NCBI GenBank assembly: GCA_017828975.1
Contig: JAGAJN010000007.1
Location: 1-49,716, forward strand
Direction: 5' to 3'
DNA from: Oscillospiraceae bacterium
Lineage (GTDB): Bacteria > Bacillota > Clostridia > Oscillospirales > Ruminococcaceae
DNA length: 49,716 nt
The position numbers were made by a program, and so were the translations under genes. Position 1 is the first letter of the stretch. Each line of letters begins with the position of its first letter. Under the pieces are notes generated by a model. That model was not told the DNA's origin. It did not search any database and saw only the letters and a program-made list of their open reading frames with translations. Shown here piece after piece: positions 42,333 through 49,716 of the stretch.

Positions 42333-43322
42333 ATGAAAAAAGCTGTTGCCGCTGCGGTCTGCGCAGTATTTTTATGTTCCTGTGCCAAGTCGGAAACCAC
42401 GCAAAGAGCGGGTTTTTTCGGGTTTGACACATATATAAGCGCGGAAATTTCCGCCGAAGCTCCCGATGCCCTTTCGCAGATAAAAAACGTCTGTGAAAAC
42501 CTTGATTTGGAGTTATCTCCATATAAGGTCAGTTCCGCCGTGTCACGATTTAACGGGGGCGAACGGTCGGGAAACGCCCTTATTTCGGAGATATGCCTTG
42601 AATATTCAAAGGCTGCCGAGCTTTTGGGAAACGGCGTAACGCCTTACTTAGGTTCGGTGACGCTTTTGTGGAACATTTCCTCCGAAGCTCCCCGTGTGCC
42701 GTCAGATGACGAAATTTTGGAGAAACTGACTTTTGTTCGCACAGCGGACATTGTTCCGGAAGAAATTCCGAACGGCACTTTGCTTGATTTCGGCGCCGCC
42801 GCCAAGGGCTTTTTCTGTGACAAGGCTTTGGAAATTCTCGAAAACAGCGGCGTTTCCGAGGGAAAGATAAGCGCAGGTTCGTCCACCTTGGTCTACTCAA
42901 AATCGGAGGACAGAAGGTTCACCGCCGCCGTGCGAAACCCATTCGGTGAGGGTGAAGCCTGCCTTTTTGAAACGGGAAACAGCTTCATCTCCACGGCGGG
43001 CGGTTACGAAAGATATTTTGAAGCGGACGGCGTGAGATATTCCCATATTTTCGATATGAACACAGGTCGTCCCGCCGAAACGGACATTGCTTCCGCAACC
43101 GTTGTCCTGCCCGCCGAACAGGGCTGCGGCGCACTCTCCGACATTGCATCGACCCTTATTTATCTGGGCGGAACGGAACGCATCTCCGAATATGCCGACA
43201 AGCTGAACACCCGCTTTGACGGGGATTTTGCGATTATCGTCATATCCGAAAAGGGCGAAATGATCTCGGCGGGAAATGCAAATATCCTCTCCGTTTCCGA
43301 AAGGTCTGAAAATGAAAGATAA
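42333..43322 (+). CDS. apbE: FAD:protein FMN transferase lipoprotein (ApbE)
   Basis: Moves FMN from FAD onto a Ser/Thr of target proteins outside the membrane; here the likely targets are RnfD and RnfG of the same operon. The signal peptide ends in FLCSC with Cys17 lipidated. Catalytic features are LDFGAAAKGFFCDKA (nucleotide binding), the AGSSTL segment, HIFDMNTGRPAE and DIASTLIYLGG, the Mg2+-binding late Asp. Length 329 is normal. The start has no Shine-Dalgarno within 15 bases and is preceded by an in-frame stop, so initiation is unusual. The stop overlaps the next start by 11 bases. Confidence 0.93.
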   Translation: MKKAVAAAVCAVFLCSCAKSETTQRAGFFGFDTYISAEISAEAPDALSQIKNVCENLDLELSPYKVSSAVSRFNGGERSGNALISEICLEYSKAAELLGNGVTPYLGSVTLLWNISSEAPRVPSDDEILEKLTFVRTADIVPEEIPNGTLLDFGAAAKGFFCDKALEILENSGVSEGKISAGSSTLVYSKSEDRRFTAAVRNPFGEGEACLFETGNSFISTAGGYERYFEADGVRYSHIFDMNTGRPAETDIASATVVLPAEQGCGALSDIASTLIYLGGTERISEYADKLNTRFDGDFAIIVISEKGEMISAGNANILSVSERSENER

Positions 43323-43671
43323 ACATTTTTTCACTAAAAAAAGTGCAATACTCTGCGCAGCCTTTGCCGCCGCTTGTTTTTTCCTTATTTCCGGGACAGT
43401 TTTCCATACGAAAAGTCTGTCGGGCGGCGCAGCTGTGATTGAAATTGACGGACAGATCGCCGAAAAACGCCCTCTCACACAGTCGGGAGAATTTACCGTA
43501 AGCGGTGCGGAGGGAATGGTTTTCCTTATCGAAAACGGCGGTGTTCGGGTGAAAAGCTCCGATTGTCCCGATAAAATTTGCGTGAAAACGGGGCTTGTGA
43601 CTGCGGAATATCAGTCGGCGGTATGTCTGCCAAATAAGGTCGCTGTCTATGTGGTGAGCACCGATGAATAG
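43312..43671 (+). CDS. NusG domain II protein, EetA-like (119 aa)
   Basis: One N-terminal membrane helix (about residues 10-29) followed by an extracellular NusG-domain-II fold. GGVRVKSSDCPDKICVKTG and AVCLPNKVAVYV are the family hallmark, with three cysteines. The family is not a transcription factor; in Gram-positive bacteria it sits beside Gx-family proteins in flavin-based electron transfer loci, where it is called EetA. The start at 43312 has GAAAGG upstream and overlaps the apbE stop. The stop overlaps the next start by eight bases. Confidence 0.85.
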   Translation: MKDKHFFTKKSAILCAAFAAACFFLISGTVFHTKSLSGGAAVIEIDGQIAEKRPLTQSGEFTVSGAEGMVFLIENGGVRVKSSDCPDKICVKTGLVTAEYQSAVCLPNKVAVYVVSTDE

Positions 43672-44161
43672 AGAAGCTTCCCAAAAAGCGGCGTTCCTAG
43701 GAATTTCGCTGGCACTTTGCATTGCGCTGTCGTGGCTGGACAGTCTGCTGTCCTCGGCAATGCCGATACCCGGGCTTAGGCTGGGGCTGGCAAACACGGT
43801 CATATGTGCAATACTTATGAAATACAGTGTAAAGGAAGGCTTTGCGATGTCCCTGCTGCGGTCGGGATTTGTGGGGCTGACAAGGGGCGCAGTTTCGGGG
43901 ATAATGTCCCTCTGCGGGGGAATGGCGGCGTTTGTTGTGACGGCTTTGCTTATCTCCCGAAAAAGGCTGACGGTCAGGACAGTTTCCGTCCTAGCCGCCG
44001 CAGCGCACACAGTCGGACAGCTTGCCGCAGCCTGTGTAATAATGGGTACCGTCCGAGTACTGTATTACGGGATATTTCTGCTGCCAGCCGCACTTGTTAC
44101 GGGCTTTTGCACGGGAACTATCCTCGACAGGCTGACAAAGACAAATTTGTTTGATAAATGA
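43664..44161 (+). CDS. Gx-family membrane protein (heptaprenyl diphosphate synthase component I-like), EetB-like
   Basis: A 165-residue protein with five hydrophobic segments. PIPGLRLGLANTVICAILMKYS and GLTRGAVSGIMSLCGG match the Hpre_diP_synt_I/Gx family, whose fold resembles ECF substrate-binding subunits. In electron-transfer loci the homologue is called EetB. Its old name as a heptaprenyl diphosphate synthase component is not supported by catalytic motifs. It could carry a quinone precursor or flavin, or anchor its neighbour. Translationally coupled to the NusG-domain-II gene. Confidence 0.85.
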   Translation: MNREASQKAAFLGISLALCIALSWLDSLLSSAMPIPGLRLGLANTVICAILMKYSVKEGFAMSLLRSGFVGLTRGAVSGIMSLCGGMAAFVVTALLISRKRLTVRTVSVLAAAAHTVGQLAAACVIMGTVRVLYYGIFLLPAALVTGFCTGTILDRLTKTNLFDK

Positions 44162-44189
44162 AAAAATTCCCCGATTGGAGGTTTTTATA

Positions 44190-45479
44190 TTGAAAAGGCT
44201 TAACGGTATACACGTCAAGCATCACAAAAATACCGAAAACTGCGAAACAAAGCAGTTTCCCATGCCCAAACGCCTGACAGTTTTAATGTCGCAGGCAATG
44301 GGCGCACCCTGCACTCCCCTTGTAAAAAAGGGCGACACGGTGGATAAGGGACAGAAAATAGGCGATTCGGACGCTTTTATGTCCGCACCTATCCACAGCC
44401 CTGCCTCGGGAACTGTTGCCGATGTTACCGATTATCTTCTGCCGAACGGAAGCCGCTGCAAGGCTGTTATTATCGAACCCGACGGCGAAAACCGCATATC
44501 TCCCGACGTAAAGCCCCCCGTTATTAACAGCAGAGAGGACTTTGTGAATGCTGTCAGAGAAAGCGGCTGCGTCGGTCTTGGCGGAGCAGGATTTCCCACA
44601 CATATCAAGCTTCGTTACGACCCCGTGAAAACTCCCATTGACACTCTCGTCATAAACGGTGCGGAATGTGAACCGTACATAACCTCCGATTACCGTGAAT
44701 TTATGGAAGATCCCGACGACGTTATCGACGGAATATCGAAGATAATGGAGATTATGAATATCCCCATGTGCAAGATAGGCATTGAGGAAAACAAGCCGTC
44801 AGCAATCAAGCTTATGACCGAAAAAACTGCGAATATGAAGGGCGTTTCGGTGGTGACTCTCCCCTCCTCATACCCCCAAGGTGCGGAAAAGGTGCTTATC
44901 CACTCCTGCACGGGACGGATAGTTGCAGAGGGCGAGCTGCCGTCAAATCAGGGCGTTGCAGTGATGAACGTTTCCACCGTAGGCTTTATCAGCCGCTATC
45001 TGAAAACGGGTATGCCGCTGACGGAAAAACGGCTTACTCTTGACGGAAACGCTGCCACAAAAAATCAGGGAAATTATATTGTCCCCATAGGCACGGCTGT
45101 TTCCGAGCTGCTCGAATTCTGCGGTGCCGAGAATCCCGAAAAGGTGCTTTACGGCGGTCCGATGATGGGATTTCCGCTTTATGATACGGAGCAGGCTGTT
45201 ACTAAGGTGAATAACGCCGTGCTTGCGTTCAAGGACGTGAAAACGCCCGAAACAACCGCTTGTATCCGCTGCGGACGCTGCATCAGAGCCTGTCCCCTGA
45301 ACCTTATGCCGACGCTCCTTGAACAGGCATATGACCGTCGGGACGGTGCAGAGCTTGCAAGGCTGAAGGTAAATCTCTGCATGAACTGCGGCTGCTGCTC
45401 CTACGTCTGCCCCGCAAACCGTCATCTGGCGGAAAAAAATCAGCTGGCTAAGGCACTCCTGCCAAAGCCAAAGAAATAA
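44190..45479 (+). CDS. rnfC: Rnf complex subunit RnfC, TTG start
   Basis: Peripheral subunit that binds NADH and FMN. The start is TTG at 44190 (429 residues, KRLNGIHVKHHKNTE), eight bases after TTGGAGG; a longer frame from 44151 lacks a ribosome binding site. VGLGGAGFPTHIKL is the flavin/NAD site, VINGAECEPYIT the conserved core, and two [4Fe-4S] motifs CIRCGRCIRACP (about 358) and CMNCGCCSYVCP (about 397) close the protein. First gene of the Rnf set. Confidence 0.95.
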   Translation: MKRLNGIHVKHHKNTENCETKQFPMPKRLTVLMSQAMGAPCTPLVKKGDTVDKGQKIGDSDAFMSAPIHSPASGTVADVTDYLLPNGSRCKAVIIEPDGENRISPDVKPPVINSREDFVNAVRESGCVGLGGAGFPTHIKLRYDPVKTPIDTLVINGAECEPYITSDYREFMEDPDDVIDGISKIMEIMNIPMCKIGIEENKPSAIKLMTEKTANMKGVSVVTLPSSYPQGAEKVLIHSCTGRIVAEGELPSNQGVAVMNVSTVGFISRYLKTGMPLTEKRLTLDGNAATKNQGNYIVPIGTAVSELLEFCGAENPEKVLYGGPMMGFPLYDTEQAVTKVNNAVLAFKDVKTPETTACIRCGRCIRACPLNLMPTLLEQAYDRRDGAELARLKVNLCMNCGCCSYVCPANRHLAEKNQLAKALLPKPKK

Positions 45480-45493
45480 GGAGGGACTGACCA

Positions 45494-46429
45494 ATGAACG
45501 GTTTAAAGGTTTCACCGTCGCCCCATCTGCATGACAATATCAGCACGCAGAGGGTGATGCTGAATGTTATAATTGCACTGCTGCCCGCCTGTGCTGCCGG
45601 AATTTATATTTTCGGGTATATGGCGGCGGTAAACCTCGCTGTTTGCGTGGTTTCCTGTGTTTTGTTCGAGTTTTTGGCAAGGCGGATAATGAAGCGTCCG
45701 CAGACTGTTTCCGACCTGTCCGCAGTTGTTACGGGGCTGCTTTTGGGAATGAATCTCCCCGCAACGATCAACCCGCTCTACGGCGTTGTCGGTTCTTTCG
45801 TGGCAATAGTTGTCACAAAGCAGCTTTTCGGCGGTCTGGGACAAAACTTTGCAAACCCCGCAATTGTGGGAAGAATTGTGCTTATGCTGTCCTTTACGGG
45901 GCAGATGACCACATGGTGTCAGCCCTTTTATTATCGCAGCGGTGCTGACATTGTAACGGGCGCAACTCCCCTTGTTTCGGGAAATGCTTCTTATATGGAG
46001 CTGTTTCTCGGAAATGTGGGCGGCTGTATCGGCGAAACTTCGGCGGCTGCACTCATTATCGGCGGTATCTACCTGCTCTGCACACACACCATAACTATTC
46101 ACGCACCCGCAGCATTTCTGGGAACTGTCGCTCTGCTGACCTTCCTGACGGGTGGAGATGTCCCCTATCAGCTGCTTTCCGGCGGACTTATGCTGGGCGC
46201 ATTTTTCATGGCTACCGATTACGCAACCACGCCTATTACGGGACGGGGAAAGCTTATCTTCGGCATCGGCTGCGGACTGCTTACCTTCCTTATCCGAAAC
46301 TACGGAAATTATCCCGAGGGCGTTTCCTTCTCCATTCTGCTGATGAATATCCTCACGCCGTACATTGACAGGCTGACGGAAATTCGCCCCCTCGGCGGAA
46401 AATTCCCCGAAAAGGAGGGACGCAAATGA
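45494..46429 (+). CDS. rnfD: Rnf complex subunit RnfD
   Basis: Integral membrane subunit, 311 residues, about ten hydrophobic segments. It carries covalent FMN on T158 in DIVTGATPL, the ApbE target motif. GGLGQNFANPAIVGRI and RPQTVSDLSAVVTGLLLGMN are conserved Rnf/Nqr features. GGAGG precedes the ATG at 14 bp after rnfC; the stop overlaps rnfG by ATGA. Confidence 0.95.
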   Translation: MNGLKVSPSPHLHDNISTQRVMLNVIIALLPACAAGIYIFGYMAAVNLAVCVVSCVLFEFLARRIMKRPQTVSDLSAVVTGLLLGMNLPATINPLYGVVGSFVAIVVTKQLFGGLGQNFANPAIVGRIVLMLSFTGQMTTWCQPFYYRSGADIVTGATPLVSGNASYMELFLGNVGGCIGETSAAALIIGGIYLLCTHTITIHAPAAFLGTVALLTFLTGGDVPYQLLSGGLMLGAFFMATDYATTPITGRGKLIFGIGCGLLTFLIRNYGNYPEGVSFSILLMNILTPYIDRLTEIRPLGGKFPEKEGRK

Positions 46430-46968
46430 GCCTTAAAGAAAAAATTATGCCCCCGCTGGTGCTGACGCTTATCTGTGTTATATCCTCCGCTCTGCTGGCT
46501 TTTGTGTACAATCTCACCTATGTTGACACGACGGGGATCATCACCGACAAGCTGTCTGCGGGGCTTACGGAAATTTACGGAACTGCCGACGGATTTTCCA
46601 TGCAGATGAACGACGACGGAACGGTGAAAACCTTCGACGGCGTTACCTCTGTCATCTCCGACAACAGCGGAAATGTTTCCTTTGAGATAACCGCCGACGG
46701 ATACAGCAAGGGCGGTCTGCACCTGCTTATCGGCTTTGACGAAAGCGGTGCTGTATGCGGCATAAGTGTCCTGTCTATCGGGGAAACTCCCGGTCTTGGA
46801 ACAAGAGCGGCTGCCCCCGAATATCTCGGAAAATTCACGGGAATTTCCTCTCCCGATTTTGAAGCGGACGTTATCACGGGTGCGACCTTCTCCTCAAAGG
46901 GAATACAGTCCGCCGTGAAAACCGCCGTAACGGCATATCTTGAACTGAAAGGAGTGACTGCACAATGA
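46426..46968 (+). CDS. rnfG: Rnf complex subunit RnfG
   Basis: One N-terminal membrane helix and an extracellular FMN-binding domain, 180 residues. The flavin is attached to T154 in DVITGATFSSKGI. GETPGLGTRAAAPEYLGKF is the second conserved motif. Translationally coupled to rnfD and rnfE by ATGA overlaps. Confidence 0.95.
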   Translation: MSLKEKIMPPLVLTLICVISSALLAFVYNLTYVDTTGIITDKLSAGLTEIYGTADGFSMQMNDDGTVKTFDGVTSVISDNSGNVSFEITADGYSKGGLHLLIGFDESGAVCGISVLSIGETPGLGTRAAAPEYLGKFTGISSPDFEADVITGATFSSKGIQSAVKTAVTAYLELKGVTAQ

Positions 46969-47645
46969 GCAAGCAAAACGGAAATCTTCACGAATTTACC
47001 AAAGGCATAATCAAGGAAAATCCCACACTTGTAACGCTGCTGGGAATGTGTCCCACACTTGCGGTCACGACAATGGCGGAAAATGGTCTGGGAATGGGGC
47101 TTGCGACCACCTTCGTGCTGGTATGCTCCAATGCGGTCATTTCCCTGCTGAAAAATGTTATCCCGAAAGCGGTGCGGCTGCCCTGCTTTATCGTTGTCAT
47201 CGCAAGCTTTGTAACGCTTATCGAGTTTCTGATGAAGGGCTATCTCCCCGAGCTTTATGACAGTCTGGGACTGTTCCTTTCGCTTATTACCGTAAACTGC
47301 ATTATCCTTGGCCGTGCGGAAGCGTTTGCGTCCAAAAACAAGCTTCTCCCCTCAATTCTGGACGGTCTGGGAATGGGTCTGGGCTTTACTCTGGCGCTGT
47401 TTCTCATGGGTTCCGTAAGAGAAATATTCGGAATGGGCAGTTGGATGGGATATGAGATTCCTTTTGGCACGCCTATGACTATCTTCATAATGCCCGCAGG
47501 CGGATTTTTCGTGCTGGGCTGCATTATCGCTCTGGTCAACAAGCTTGCCAATAGGAAGCCGCCGCAGTCTGTGGGCTGTGCGGGCTGTCCCAATTCGGCA
47601 AACTGCTCCTCATTTTCCGAGAACGGAGGCTGTGATAATAAATGA
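46965..47645 (+). CDS. rnfE: Rnf complex subunit RnfE with cysteine-rich tail
   Basis: Integral membrane subunit of 226 residues, six hydrophobic segments, with LLGMCPTLAVTT containing the conserved transmembrane Cys that helps bind the 2Fe-2S cluster between RnfA and RnfE. After the last helix an extra tail carries four cysteines spaced Cx2Cx5Cx8C (from about residue 203). Proteobacterial RnfE lacks it; some clostridial ones have similar tails. It may bind another cluster or metal. Coupled to rnfG and rnfA by ATGA overlaps. Confidence 0.94.
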   Translation: MSKQNGNLHEFTKGIIKENPTLVTLLGMCPTLAVTTMAENGLGMGLATTFVLVCSNAVISLLKNVIPKAVRLPCFIVVIASFVTLIEFLMKGYLPELYDSLGLFLSLITVNCIILGRAEAFASKNKLLPSILDGLGMGLGFTLALFLMGSVREIFGMGSWMGYEIPFGTPMTIFIMPAGGFFVLGCIIALVNKLANRKPPQSVGCAGCPNSANCSSFSENGGCDNK

Positions 47646-48235
47646 TAAAAAGTATGCTTATAATCCTGCTCAGCGCAATGCTGACGGATAACTTCGTTCT
47701 TTCAAAATTTATGGGAATATGCCCCTTTCTGGGTGTTTCCAAAAAGCTGGACAGCTCCGTGGGAATGGGCATGGCAGTTACCTTCGTAATGATATGCGCA
47801 ACACTCTGCACATTTCCCGTTTACACATTTCTGCTTGCGCCCATGGGACTTTCCTATCTGAGAACGATAGCGTTCATACTTATTATTGCGCTGTTCGTTC
47901 AGCTGGTTGAGATAATCATGAAAAAGAAAATGCCCGCACTTTACAAGTCGCTGGGCGTGTTCCTGCCGCTTATTACCACAAACTGCGCCGTACTGGGCGT
48001 TACTATCCTTAACATCGACAGCGAGTACACATTTGTCGAATCTCTTGTGAATGCCCTTGGTGCGGGGCTTGGCTTTACCATTGCTCTGGTGCTTTTCAGC
48101 GGAGTTCGTTCGAGGGTGGAAAATGCGGACGTTCCCGAAACCTTTAAGGGAGTTCCCGCAACGCTGATAGCGGCTTCTATCGTTTCCGTCAGCTTTATGA
48201 GCTTTGCGGGACTTGTTGAGGGACTTTTCGGCTGA
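47642..48235 (+). CDS. rnfA: Rnf complex subunit RnfA
   Basis: Integral membrane subunit, 197 residues, six helices, inverted-topology partner of RnfE. FVLSKFMGICPFLGVSKK holds the conserved Cys of the intramembrane cluster, and PLITTNCAVLGVTIL the second. The end MSFAGLVEGLFG is typical. Overlaps rnfE by ATGA. Confidence 0.95.
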   Translation: MIKSMLIILLSAMLTDNFVLSKFMGICPFLGVSKKLDSSVGMGMAVTFVMICATLCTFPVYTFLLAPMGLSYLRTIAFILIIALFVQLVEIIMKKKMPALYKSLGVFLPLITTNCAVLGVTILNIDSEYTFVESLVNALGAGLGFTIALVLFSGVRSRVENADVPETFKGVPATLIAASIVSVSFMSFAGLVEGLFG

Positions 48236-48282
48236 CCTGCTGCCGACATTTCCCCAAAATATCATAGAAAGGAAAAAACCTT

Positions 48283-49077
48283 ATGTTTGAAGCATACATA
48301 CTCCCCGTGCTGATATTTGCGGCTCTGGGCTGTGCGGCGGGGATACTGCTTACCGTAGTTTCAAAGCTTTTCGAGGTCAAGACCGACGAGCGGATTCAGG
48401 CGGTAAACGATGCTCTGCCTCAGGTAAACTGCGGTGCATGCGGTTACAGCGGCTGTGCGGATTATGCAAATGCAGTCGTTGTAAACGGCGTTGCCACCAA
48501 CCTCTGCAAGCCCGGCGGAGCAAAATCTGCTGAGAAAATAGCCGAAATTCTCGGTACGTCCGTTATGGAAAATGTTCCGCAAACGGCATATGTACGCTGT
48601 TCGGGAAACTGTTCGGCGACTAAGCCAAAGATGCAGTTTGAGGGCGAACAGACCTGTAAGGCGGCAAAGCGTTTTTACGGCGGTTCGGGTGAGTGCATTT
48701 ACGGCTGTATCGGTCTGGGCGACTGCGCAAAGGTTTGTCCCGAAAATGCCATCTGCATTGCGGACGGTCTGGCGGCGGTAAATCCGAAAGCCTGCGTCGC
48801 CTGCGGACTTTGCGTTAAAGAGTGCCCCAATAATCTTATTGCCATAAAGAATATGGGCAGCAATTTGCACGTTGTAAGCTGTTCATCTCACGATATGGGA
48901 AAGGTTGTAAGAGCGGTCTGCAAAAACGGCTGTATCGGCTGTAAAATTTGCGAGAAAAAGTGCGAGTTTGACGCTATCCACGTTGAAAACAACCTTGCCG
49001 AGATAGATCAGGACAAATGCACGGGCTGCGGAAAATGCGCTGCTGCCTGTCCCGCAAAGGTGATAAAGATAATATGA
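48283..49077 (+). CDS. rnfB: Rnf complex subunit RnfB, ferredoxin-accepting
   Basis: Takes electrons from reduced ferredoxin. The 264 residues begin with one membrane helix, followed by a four-Cys cluster site CGACGYSGC (with a later Cys in NLCKPGG) and a C-terminal run of cluster motifs: CIGLGDCAKVCP, CVACGLCVKECP, CIGCKICEKKC and CTGCGKCAAACP. The multi-cluster form is normal for clostridial RnfB. AGAAAGGA precedes the ATG, 47 bp after rnfA. Last gene of the operon. Confidence 0.95.
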   Translation: MFEAYILPVLIFAALGCAAGILLTVVSKLFEVKTDERIQAVNDALPQVNCGACGYSGCADYANAVVVNGVATNLCKPGGAKSAEKIAEILGTSVMENVPQTAYVRCSGNCSATKPKMQFEGEQTCKAAKRFYGGSGECIYGCIGLGDCAKVCPENAICIADGLAAVNPKACVACGLCVKECPNNLIAIKNMGSNLHVVSCSSHDMGKVVRAVCKNGCIGCKICEKKCEFDAIHVENNLAEIDQDKCTGCGKCAAACPAKVIKII

Positions 49078-49082
49078 AAATA

Positions 49083-49125
49083 CCGTCCCCACAACAGTCA
49101 TAAGCTGCTGCGGGGACGGCTTTTT
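49083..49125. terminator. terminator after the rnf operon
   Basis: CCGTCCCC (49083-49090) pairs with GGGGACGG (49112-49119) around an inner AGC-rich loop; CTTTTT follows on the plus strand. It also lies just beyond the stop of the convergent SpoVT-like gene and may serve both. Confidence 0.85.
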
Positions 49126-49716
49126 ACTCTTCTATCTGCTTGCCGAGGAACTGCGCCGCCGCCTGAATGAGATTCTTCTGGACCTCATTGGCAGTTGCGC
49201 CGCCTGTGGGAGCGAGGAACGCCACCGCACCCGTTACGTCGCCCGAGGAGAGTATGGGCGTGCACGCAATAGCGGGACGGTCTATCCCCTCAACGGGGAA
49301 CACCTTTTCATCATCGGGAGATGTGCAGACGTAATTCTTTCGGCTTTCGAGATATTCCTCCAGACCGTGAGAAATTCGCCGCTCGTTAAACTCCTTCTTC
49401 TGAACGCCCGCAACCGCCACAACATGATCTCTGTCAAACACCACCGTGGGACAGTTCGCAAGCTTGGTCACTACTTCAGCCACCTGTGCCGCCGAACCTG
49501 CCATTTCATTTATTGCGGAATATTTTTTGAATATGACCTCGCCGTCGCTGCTTGTGTAGATCTCAAGGGGGTCGCCCTTACTGAACACATTGACACGGAT
49601 AACCTTGTCCCTTTTGTTTGGACTTTTCTGGGTGACCGTCTGTTGGATATTAACCGTGTCACAATTAAAATTTGCAGTAAGCCCTTTCTCGGGTTCAAGC
49701 CGTAAAAGTGCGTCAA
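49124..49716 (-). pseudogene. SpoVT-like GAF domain without the expected AbrB domain, runs off the window edge
   Basis: From GDPLEIYTSSDGEVIFKKYS onward the sequence matches SpoVT, the forespore regulator: NEMAGSAAQVAEVVTKLANC, then a GAF domain with RPAIACTPILSSGDVTGAVAFLAP. A GTG at 49588 would give 154 residues. SpoVT should carry about 30 more residues before GDPLEI (an AbrB-type DNA-binding hairpin with GRVVIPKEIRR). Instead the frame stays open to the window edge and reads an unrelated stretch (NKRDKVIRVNVFSK just before the junction). No AbrB motif is visible in any frame. It may be a rearranged gene, a fusion, or an assembly joint at a contig end; the sequence past 49716 would decide. 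Confidence 0.65.

Overview
The window looks like chromosomal DNA of an anaerobic, spore-forming clostridium of the Ruminococcaceae/Oscillospiraceae type. The signs are a sporulation sigma factor with a pro-sequence (SigK), a SpoVT-like C-terminal domain, an [FeFe]-hydrogenase maturase (HydG), a complete Rnf complex in the firmicute order C-D-G-E-A-B, a T-box in front of the tryptophan operon, many TTGACA-N17-TATAAT promoters and strong AGGAGG ribosome binding sites. No tRNA, rRNA, CRISPR array, transposase, integrase or phage gene was seen. This assignment is inference from gene content and was not tested by alignment.

Layout, left half. 0.4-3.2 kb (+): lipoprotein, hydG and a 77-aa helical protein. 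3.2-6.9 kb (-): cardiolipin synthase and a membrane hybrid histidine kinase with its own receiver and Hpt domains. 7.7-11.1 kb (-): a three-part TPR/DUF4037/DUF4125 protein and a VanY-like carboxypeptidase lipoprotein. 11.2-18.2 kb (-): the trp operon trpE-trpGD-trpC-trpF-trpB-trpA behind a Trp T-box. 18.5-24.7 kb: a small conserved protein, a Y-family DNA polymerase behind LexA-like boxes, sigK between two c-di-GMP enzymes, and a small PQ-loop-like membrane protein. 25.0-26.4 kb: glutamate dehydrogenase.

Layout, right half. 27.2-32.4 kb (+): an Lpl/Ytc-type carbohydrate ABC importer (two permeases, binding lipoprotein, DUF624 protein). 32.4-36.3 kb: a free-standing 34-codon peptide gene with its own promoter and terminator, followed by a translationally coupled pair of ABC exporter half-transporters. 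36.5-40.2 kb: a serine hydrolase overlapping a three-gene ABC-2 type exporter. 40.3-42.2 kb: Nudix hydrolase, thiD, cupin and a TTG-started 59-aa protein whose Shine-Dalgarno lies inside a hairpin. 42.2-49.1 kb: apbE, a NusG-domain-II protein, a Gx-family membrane protein and rnfCDGEAB, which read as one flavin-dependent membrane electron-transfer operon behind a short attenuator-like leader. 49.1-49.7 kb (-): the C-terminal part of a SpoVT-like protein whose upstream sequence does not encode the expected AbrB DNA-binding domain.

How the genes fit together: HydG (hydrogenase maturation), ApbE (covalent FMN on RnfD and RnfG), Rnf (ferredoxin:NAD+ oxidoreduction coupled to ion transport) and GdhA point to fermentative energy metabolism. 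The least explained parts are the peptide/exporter locus at 32.4-36.3 kb, the leader before apbE, the TPR/DUF4037/DUF4125 fusion, and the broken SpoVT at the right edge.
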